This document shows, piece by piece, positions 58,156 through 64,000 of a DNA stretch of 64,000 nucleotides. The translations under genes and the position numbers were made by a program. This stretch comes from Cyclobacteriaceae bacterium. Its GTDB lineage: Bacteria; Bacteroidota; Bacteroidia; Cytophagales; Cyclobacteriaceae. Position 1 is the first letter of the stretch, and every line of letters begins with the position of its first letter. The notes under the pieces are model-generated. The model searched no databases. It worked only from the letters and a program-made list of their open reading frames with translations, and was not told where the DNA came from. The stretch spans positions 1 through 64,000 of the forward strand of contig JANQEU010000104.1 of NCBI GenBank assembly GCA_028278225.1. Reading direction: 5' to 3'.

Positions 58156-60807
58156 TTACTCGTACCTTAAAGTTTTCACGGGATTCAATCTTGCTGCCTT
58201 CACACTCTGGGAGGAGACGGCCAGGACCGCGACGACAACGGAAATTATGCCTGAGCTGATAAAAATGAAAGGTGAAAGGCTAATGCTAAAAGCAAAATCA
58301 GCCAGCCAGTTTAACGCAAGATAATAGCCTAGCGGGATTGAAATGATAAAGGAAACAACGACAAGTACAAGAAAACCTTTGGCAATCACTAACACAATGG
58401 ACGCTATGGAAGCCCCCAATACTTTTCTCACCCCTATTTCTTTGGTTTTTTTCTGAACGGTAAATGTCGCCAATCCAAACAATCCCAAACATGCTATGAG
58501 GATAGCAATAAAGGCGAAAAACTGGATCATCTGACCTAACCTCTCCTCCTTTTTGTACTGCGCTTCAATCTGCTGGTCCAAAAATGAAAATTCAAACGGC
58601 CACTGAGGAGATATTTTGTTCCATTCCGCTTCAATACTTTCGATTGTTGTGAACAATTCCGCTTTATTGGAGGCATTTAACTTAATGGCAACATCACCCC
58701 AGTTACTCAATTTGAATACACTGGGATGCACCTGTTCATAAAGAGATTCGAAATTGGCATCTTTCAGTACCCCGACGACCTTGGTCACGTACCTCGTTTT
58801 ATTGTCTGATCCACCGATATAAGTAAACGTTTGCCCCAAAGCTTCGTCATTGGTCCACCCAAAGTTTCTAACTGCAGCCTCGTTGAGCATGATGGCATTG
58901 GCCGAATCAGTGATGTGCTGCCTGGAGAAATTCCGTCCGGCAACAATTTCAAGGTCGTACATTTCCACAAACCCGTAGCTCACATGTTTGAACCCCATGC
59001 CCTTGGCTGCCTCCAGGTCCTCACCATTCACCCGAAAACTTTGATTCCAGTCTCCGGTACCGGCAACATACCCCTGGTTTACCACCTCCACTCCCGGATT
59101 TGAGTGTAGTGCCTGCTGGAAAAGATCAAGCTTGTCGTCAATCTTGGTGCCGTGCTTTAAAATGATTACCTGTTTCTTGTCAAATCCAAGGTCCTTCCCC
59201 TTAAGATAATCTAATTGCATCTGCACCACTATTATCCCAATAATGAGGACATTGGAAACAATGAATTGTCCGATCACCAGTGACTTTCTTAAACCCACAT
59301 TACTCCTTTCACTTTCGTAGTTGCCTTTAAGTGTTTTCACCGGCTTGAAACGACTTAAATAAAAGGAGGGATAAAACCCGGACAGGAAACCAACCGCTAT
59401 TGTACCCAGTAGAATGAGAAGTGACACTTTTGGGATCTGCAGGTATGGAATCGAGAGCTCCTTTTCCATGAACATGTTAAAAAAAGGCAACATCACTTCG
59501 AGTAGGACCAGTCCCAGACCCATTCCCAGGGTGGTGACGAGAACAGATTCGGTTATAAACTGCCAGATCAGGTGGATACGATGAGCGCCCATCACCTTTC
59601 TCAACCCAATTTCCTTGGCACGGTATGCGGATTGCGCTGTTGTCAGATTGATGAAATTAATACATGCAATAATTAAGATCAGTATAGCAATCGCACCAAA
59701 GGCATATACCTGGCTCAGATTGCCATTCACACCTATGTCTGCAATAGCATCTGATTTCAAATGAATATCAGGCAAAGGTTGAGCCTGATACAGATAGTCT
59801 ATTTTGCTGTTGGGAAGCCTGCCGAAATAGTCAATACCGTCATTCAATAATTGTTTGTCAAATTCCGGTTTGACAGATCCGTTTTTTAGCAAAACATACG
59901 TCCATGCACCTGACCACTTCCAGTCTTTTTCAAAATCGTATCCGTTGTTGCTGGCTTCATTCATCCATCGCTGACGCTGAAGTTCTGTGGGAACCAAAAA
60001 ATCAAAATCGATATGTGAATTCTTCACATCGGCTATCACACCGGTCACGTCAAGCTGATCACTGTTTTTGTACAATAAGGTCTCTCCAACAGGATTTTCG
60101 TCTCCAAAGTACTTTACAGCCATAGATTGTGTAAGTACAATGCTATTCATTGCCGTCAGGGCAGTTTCAGGATTGCCGCTTATCCATTCATAGTCAAAGA
60201 CCTCAAAAATTTCAGGGTCGGTAAAAAGAATGTTGTCTTCAGTAAAAAGCTGGTCACCGTATTTGAGCGTGGCGGCATCCATCCTGTTGCGAAAAAATCT
60301 GACGACCTTTTCCACCTGCGGATACTTCAGGAATTCATATTTAAGAGGAAATGCCGTTTTAGCAACCGTCCTCCTTTCTCCGCTTGCTTCATACGTGTAA
60401 ACCACCCTGAAAATGCGATCAGCCCTGGAATTAAACCTTTCATAGTTGAGCTCATCAATAACATAAGCCATCATCATGATGAAACTTGCGATCCCAAACG
60501 CCAGCCCGACAATATTTATCATCGAGACCATCTTCGCTTTCAACAGGCTTCTGGTTGCTATTTTTAAATAATTCCGGAACATATCGAATTGGTTTAATCT
60601 GCTACTTTGATTTTTACTTTTCCAGGTAAAGGGTTGGAAAAACAGGATGGTATTCAGAAAGTATAAAAAGCTCGCCCTTCTTCTGCCTATCTTTTTTGTT
60701 CTTCTGAGAAATAGCTCATGAAGGTCCCCCTCGATCGCATCCAGCAATTCACTCTTGCAGTACAACCTTAGAAACTTTGTCATCCATTCAGGCGGACGGT
60801 CACTCAT
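58156..60807 (-). CDS. MacB/FtsX-type ABC transporter permease with prefix domain
   Basis: From ATG 60807 the product is 883 residues. The first about 80 residues are a Cytophagales-type permease prefix domain (DAIEGDLHELFLRR); a membrane helix near 95-120 (MINIVGLAFGIASFIMM) opens a FtsX/MacB unit with a large periplasmic part; then ISLTTAQS-type helix FINLTTAQSAYRAKEIGLRK, and a second unit with NIVLV- and GLFGLATFTVQKKTKEIGVRK. Such permeases export peptides or lipids with a separate ATPase, which is not adjacent here. It overlaps the PadR gene by 4 bp (ATGA). Confidence 0.9.
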   Translation of the reverse strand: MSDRPPEWMTKFLRLYCKSELLDAIEGDLHELFLRRTKKIGRRRASFLYFLNTILFFQPFTWKSKNQSSRLNQFDMFRNYLKIATRSLLKAKMVSMINIVGLAFGIASFIMMMAYVIDELNYERFNSRADRIFRVVYTYEASGERRTVAKTAFPLKYEFLKYPQVEKVVRFFRNRMDAATLKYGDQLFTEDNILFTDPEIFEVFDYEWISGNPETALTAMNSIVLTQSMAVKYFGDENPVGETLLYKNSDQLDVTGVIADVKNSHIDFDFLVPTELQRQRWMNEASNNGYDFEKDWKWSGAWTYVLLKNGSVKPEFDKQLLNDGIDYFGRLPNSKIDYLYQAQPLPDIHLKSDAIADIGVNGNLSQVYAFGAIAILILIIACINFINLTTAQSAYRAKEIGLRKVMGAHRIHLIWQFITESVLVTTLGMGLGLVLLEVMLPFFNMFMEKELSIPYLQIPKVSLLILLGTIAVGFLSGFYPSFYLSRFKPVKTLKGNYESERSNVGLRKSLVIGQFIVSNVLIIGIIVVQMQLDYLKGKDLGFDKKQVIILKHGTKIDDKLDLFQQALHSNPGVEVVNQGYVAGTGDWNQSFRVNGEDLEAAKGMGFKHVSYGFVEMYDLEIVAGRNFSRQHITDSANAIMLNEAAVRNFGWTNDEALGQTFTYIGGSDNKTRYVTKVVGVLKDANFESLYEQVHPSVFKLSNWGDVAIKLNASNKAELFTTIESIEAEWNKISPQWPFEFSFLDQQIEAQYKKEERLGQMIQFFAFIAILIACLGLFGLATFTVQKKTKEIGVRKVLGASIASIVLVIAKGFLVLVVVSFIISIPLGYYLALNWLADFAFSISLSPFIFISSGIISVVVAVLAVSSQSVKAARLNPVKTLRYE

Positions 60808-61139
60808 GAAGGTCCCTCCCATACTACCTTTGGTACAGCCTCCCACATTTCGGTTCGGAGTTCCATGGACCTGCCCAGTGCATTTTTACCTGAGGCTGTG
60901 AGTGCATACAATTTCTTTTTTCTGCCGCCGCGTTGCTCGGTCGCTCCTCCCATTTCGGATTGCAGGAATCCTTTCTTCTCCAGCCTTACAAGAGCCTTAT
61001 GGACAGAGCTGATAGTAACATGGCGTTTTGTTCTTTTTTCCAATTCGTCGGTGATCGAAAGTCCGTAGGCATCATCGTAGAGAATTCCTACGGTCAACAG
61101 GACCAGCTCCTCAAACTCACCAAGATAGGTTCCTTTCAT
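60804..61139 (-). CDS. PadR-family transcriptional regulator
   Basis: A 111-residue winged-helix regulator: LGEFEELVLLTVGILYDDAYG, the HTH ISSVHKALVRLEKKGFLQS and a basic wing (RGGRKKKLYALTASG). PadR regulators often repress a neighbouring permease or transporter gene and respond to phenolics or drugs. It overlaps the downstream permease gene by 4 bp, which strongly suggests joint expression. Confidence 0.9.
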   Translation of the reverse strand: MKGTYLGEFEELVLLTVGILYDDAYGLSITDELEKRTKRHVTISSVHKALVRLEKKGFLQSEMGGATEQRGGRKKKLYALTASGKNALGRSMELRTEMWEAVPKVVWEGPS

Positions 61140-61149
61140 CTTATTTGTT

Positions 61150-61419
61150 TCACCTTTGCCTAGTAAACGGAATCAGTGAGGAGAAGGTTATGTCAATATC
61201 CAAATCTCGCGAGTCATCCTGAGGTGCGCAGCCTCGAAGGGTGACGCCAATTGTTACAATTTCCTGTTGGCCTGATTTTTCGAAAGACGTATTCTTTAAC
61301 TGATCCGGACCGGCAGCCCGGTTCAGGCTGATAGCTTGTGTTTCAGGCTCAAATGTCTCTGTCCCGATAACCTCAATGCGTCTTTCGGGAGCCAATCTGA
61401 CATCTACATATGAAAACTG
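61150..61419 (-). pseudogene. Decayed coding remnant with a REP-like hairpin
   Basis: On the minus strand the frame from about 61419 to 61150 reads VDVRLAPERRIEVIGTE and FEPETQAISLNRAA and is protein-like for about 55 codons, but has a stop (TAG) just upstream and no start except TTG 61395. The 3' part runs into a hairpin at 61213-61245 (GTCATCCTGAGG against CCTCGAAGGGTGAC). It probably is a gene relic in the 300-bp gap 61140-61439. No family recognised. Confidence 0.35.
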
Positions 61420-61439
61420 CTAACCTGACTAAAGCAGGA

Positions 61440-62519
61440 TCAGTCCTTAAACGCTATGACCATGTCCAAAATCCTTGAATAGCTACTCCACCCCGTTCTC
61501 CGGCGATATTCGGCTTTTGTTTTGTGTGCCACCACCATATTCAGCGAGGGAAAGACCGAAATATATTGCCCATAGGCTCCTCTCGCCGTATAGGCGCCTT
61601 CATATGCTGCAGGCAGGTCATCTTTATCCCAAATCCACCACATATAGCCATAGCCAAACTCCCGGTCTTTGTACCGCGGAGGATTCATTTCCTCCAGGGG
61701 TGTGACGACTCCTGAGATCTTTTCCACCCAGGCTTCTGAGATGATCTGGTTGCCACCCCAGTTTCCTTTCTGCAGCATCAATTGTCCGATTTTTGCCATG
61801 TCCCTGGTGGATAACCAGATGTGGTAAGCGGGGTACATCGATCTGTCCAGATTGCCGGTCTTTCGCTGGCTTTCCAAATCAAAGTCCTGCATGCCCAATG
61901 GAATAGCCAGATCATTTTGCAGTGCTTCGTAAATATTGATTCCGGTAACCTGTTCAAAAACAAAACCGGCAGCATTGAAATCCCAGTTATTGTACAAGAA
62001 ATATTCACCGGGTTTCTGTGAGTCACGTTCAGGCGCATCCGCCGAATTGTCACCGCTATTTGATGCGGGATGGTAGATCCCCGACCTCGCGGTGATCAAA
62101 TGATCAATCGTTGCTGACTTCTCATTGTCAGTTAATCCGAGGTGGTCATCGATCCCTAATTCAGCCAATGTTTTGTTAAGATCAATTGTCCCATTTTCAA
62201 CATATTTTCCATACAACATGGCCAGTATGCTTTTACGACACGATGCCAGGTAACTCAGCTCATCTACATCGCCGTATTCCAAAACTTTCTTGCCATCGAT
62301 GATTACAACAATCCCTGTCGAATTTGATGAATCTACGATGAACCGTAACATGCTGTCGAGTTCCTCTTCTGTGTAACCATAGGTTTCAGGTTCGACCGAA
62401 TCCCACTCCAGGCCTGCTTCAGCTATTCTTTCCTCCTCCATTCTCGCGCATGTTGTGAGCAAGATTACACCCAGGAGAACCACGGCGATTGATTGAACAC
62501 TCATTCCGAAATTTTTCAT
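61440..62519 (-). CDS. Serine hydrolase of the class C beta-lactamase family, predicted lipoprotein
   Basis: A 359-residue protein with a lipoprotein signal (SIAVVLLGVILLTTC, Cys24). The nucleophile motif is SCRK in YLASCRKSILAM (SxxK); YNNWDFNAAG is the YxN motif; HKTKAE near the end may replace the KTG motif. It is probably periplasmic and cleaves D-alanyl peptides, esters or amides. It lies alone after the PadR/permease unit and before a small membrane protein gene. Confidence 0.85.
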   Translation of the reverse strand: MKNFGMSVQSIAVVLLGVILLTTCARMEEERIAEAGLEWDSVEPETYGYTEEELDSMLRFIVDSSNSTGIVVIIDGKKVLEYGDVDELSYLASCRKSILAMLYGKYVENGTIDLNKTLAELGIDDHLGLTDNEKSATIDHLITARSGIYHPASNSGDNSADAPERDSQKPGEYFLYNNWDFNAAGFVFEQVTGINIYEALQNDLAIPLGMQDFDLESQRKTGNLDRSMYPAYHIWLSTRDMAKIGQLMLQKGNWGGNQIISEAWVEKISGVVTPLEEMNPPRYKDREFGYGYMWWIWDKDDLPAAYEGAYTARGAYGQYISVFPSLNMVVAHKTKAEYRRRTGWSSYSRILDMVIAFKD

Positions 62520-62654
62520 AAGAACAATGATTTTATGATGGCCAGCAATATCTTATTTGTGATGGGAGAAAGTTAGAGAATAACTTCCGGAAAATTAAAG
62601 GGAAATGAAAATTCGGATAAAGGGCAGAATCCCGGAAAATGCCACCACTACCAG

Positions 62655-63179
62655 TTAGTACTTTCTGCCGATAATCTCACTCAGGATGATTGCCTTCCTG
62701 GCTGAATCTGTGTCTTGTAACATCGCACGAACTTCCTCGGCAAGCTTATTTTCTTCTTCCAGTTCCGCGGTTTCTCTCGTTACCTTTTTACTTTGGTATG
62801 GATCGGCTGTGCCATAATCAATTTCAAACCCCTCGGCCTGCCTGATGGATTCTTCATACACACGTTTGCTCTCCTCATCCGAAAACCTCCTGGTCTTTCC
62901 TTCTTCGAATTTCGGTGTTTCTTCCGGAGGTCCGGCAGGTTTCTCTTCCGGCTCGGCAGGTTCTATGATCTCTTCAGTTTTCTCAAGCGTTTTTCTACCT
63001 GTGATCTCTTCGAGCAGATCTTCAAAACTTACAGGTGGCTGTCTGGTATCACCATCGTCTGTCTCCAGAGGAGATTGCGGCCGGGCAACAGGCTTCGGTT
63101 TTGATTTTTTCCGCAACCCTCTCGCCAGAAAATAGATGACGGCAAAAATGATATATACCCAAAATTCTATATTCTCCAT
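62655..63179 (-). CDS. Small membrane-anchored acidic protein of unknown function
   Basis: A 174-residue protein: an N-terminal membrane helix (IEFWVYIIFAVIYFLARGL) followed by a basic patch (RKKSKPKPVARP) and a long acidic, disordered-looking part rich in Glu and Pro (ETDDGDTRQPPVSFEDLLEE, EETPKFEEGKTRRF). The C-terminus is helical (LAEEVRAMLQDTDSARKAIIL) and ends ILSEIIGRKY. It resembles unnamed Bacteroidota proteins near smc; function unknown. It is divergent from smc. Confidence 0.65.
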   Translation of the reverse strand: MENIEFWVYIIFAVIYFLARGLRKKSKPKPVARPQSPLETDDGDTRQPPVSFEDLLEEITGRKTLEKTEEIIEPAEPEEKPAGPPEETPKFEEGKTRRFSDEESKRVYEESIRQAEGFEIDYGTADPYQSKKVTRETAELEEENKLAEEVRAMLQDTDSARKAIILSEIIGRKY

Positions 63180-63219
63180 TCTGGCACTAAAAGTATAAAA
63201 TTAAAATCAGATTAAGATA

Positions 63220-63227
63220 TATATTTG
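63220..63227 (+). promoter_or_regulatory. -7 element for smc
   Basis: TATATTTG (consensus TAnnTTTG) lies 35 bp before the smc ATG. No matching -33 box found. Confidence 0.35.
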
Positions 63228-63262
63228 TTGCCTTCAATGCAATTCAAAATTCTCTCCTTTTA

Positions 63263-64000
63263 ATGCAGTTAACGCGTCTTGAAATCAAAGGCTTCAAAAG
63301 CTTTGCGGATAGGGTTACTATAAATTTCGATGAAGGGATAACAGGTGTTGTCGGTCCTAACGGATGTGGTAAATCAAATATAGTGGACTCCATACGTTGG
63401 GTTCTGGGCGAACAAAAATCCCGTGTGCTGCGGTCGGAAAAAATGGAGAACATGATCTTTAACGGGACGCGTAAGCGCAAACCGACGAATCTGGCTGAAG
63501 TTTCACTTACTTTTAACAACACCAAAAACATTCTGCCGACCGAATACAGCCAGGTTACCATTACAAGGAAATACTTTCGTTCGGGTGAGAGTGAATACCA
63601 ATTAAACGGAGTTACCTGTCGATTGAAAGATATTACCAATCTTTTCCTTGATACGGGTATAGCATCAAACAGCTATGCGATCATTGAGCTTAAGATGGTT
63701 GATGACCTCCTCAACGACAAAGACAACTCACGGAGGGCATTGTTTGAGGAGGCTGCCGGGATTCATAAATTCAAGCTCCGGAAGAAGGAAACAATGCGAA
63801 AGCTCGATGACACTGACGCTGACCTTGATCGCGTGGAGGACCTGCTGTTTGAGATCGATAAAAACCTGAGATCCCTCGAACGCCAGGCTCGTCAGGCGAA
63901 AAGATATTATGTGATCAAAGAGGAGTACAAGAAAAGCAGTATTGCCCTTGCCCAGATCACAGTAAGAACGCAACAGGAAGTCCACGATAATATAGAAACT
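63263..64000 (+). CDS. smc: Chromosome segregation protein SMC, N-terminal part (cut by window end)
   Basis: The frame from ATG 63263 is open to the last base, giving 246 residues of the SMC head and first coiled-coil. Walker A is GPNGCGKS at residues 31-38; the start MQLTRLEIKGFKSFADR is typical; SYAIIELKMVDDLLND and FEEAAGIHKFKLRKKE follow before the coiled-coil, as in all SMC proteins. SMC condenses and separates chromosomes. The remaining coiled-coil, hinge and Walker B parts are beyond the window. Confidence 0.95.
   Translation, partial: MQLTRLEIKGFKSFADRVTINFDEGITGVVGPNGCGKSNIVDSIRWVLGEQKSRVLRSEKMENMIFNGTRKRKPTNLAEVSLTFNNTKNILPTEYSQVTITRKYFRSGESEYQLNGVTCRLKDITNLFLDTGIASNSYAIIELKMVDDLLNDKDNSRRALFEEAAGIHKFKLRKKETMRKLDDTDADLDRVEDLLFEIDKNLRSLERQARQAKRYYVIKEEYKKSSIALAQITVRTQQEVHDNIET

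Noticed and set aside
1..64000. CRISPR array, tRNA or rRNA genes, complete insertion sequence
   Set aside because: No regularly spaced repeats, cloverleaf-like sequence, rRNA segments or transposase ORF were recognised by eye; a tool-based search would be decisive.

Overview
The window reads as a chromosomal segment of a Bacteroidota bacterium, most likely a Cytophagales-type aerobe. Evidence: a FecI-type sigma factor, FecR anti-sigma factor and STN-domain TonB-dependent receptor in one operon; several TAnnTTTG-type (-7) promoter boxes; MacB/FtsX permeases with an N-terminal prefix domain next to a PadR regulator; a DUF6090 gene remnant; a VCBS/ASPIC-UnbV protein; and AT-rich leaders without strong Shine-Dalgarno sites. 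The left end (1-1.5 kb) and 4-7.6 kb look visibly more AT-rich than the rest and hold the accessory genes and dispersed repeats. No rRNA, tRNA, CRISPR array or intact insertion sequence was seen.

Layout. 1-1.5 kb: GNAT-like fragment, HTH protein and a broken DUF6090 gene. 1.6-4.0 kb: an ECF41-like sigma factor divergent from a flavodoxin-fold oxidoreductase, an NTF2-like protein and a cupin. 4.0-7.6 kb: accessory cargo (secreted DUF1579-like protein, GNAT, methyltransferase, double SH3) between repeats. 7.6-9.8 kb: RibD-like reductase, quinol-monooxygenase-like protein and a GlxA-type regulator. 9.9-12.6 kb: a membrane protein, winged-helix regulator and CreD, with two copies of one palindromic operator. 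12.7-17.9 kb: FecI/FecR/TonB-dependent receptor operon and a lipoprotein gene, with two matching ECF promoters and a terminator. 18-24.9 kb: HAD phosphatase between two hairpin repeats, two unknown genes, a VCBS propeller protein, M28 peptidase, serine hydrolase and DUF1801 protein. 24.9-28.8 kb: frdABCD-type fumarate reductase/succinate dehydrogenase.

29-41 kb, all on the minus strand: a TPR protein and outer-membrane barrel, a SPOR protein, ExbB/ExbD/TonB-like proteins, FolC, TrmB, an FKBP lipoprotein, a glycosyltransferase and a flippase-like protein. 41-45 kb: a tight operon of a GCS2-like ligase fused to CBS domains, an aspartoacylase-like hydrolase and HolA. 45-52.3 kb: TyrS, a secreted MBL-fold protein, a CGNR regulator divergent from DinB with paired operator repeats, a barrel protein, an OmpA-domain protein and a 49-residue zinc-ribbon protein. 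52.5-64 kb: a large BNR-propeller secreted protein, an SPFH protein, citrate synthase, a PadR/ABC-permease pair, a serine hydrolase, a small membrane protein and the 5' part of smc.

The most informative findings are regulatory: the FecI-type promoter present both before the sigma gene and before the lipoprotein gene; the ACTTTG/CAAAGT operator repeated in the CreD locus; and two 28-bp repeats 42 bp apart between the CGNR regulator and dinB. The GCS2-CBS/aspartoacylase operon and the unknown pair at 19.1-20.2 kb are the best candidates for undescribed biochemistry. Functions are assigned by reading motifs only; no database search was run.
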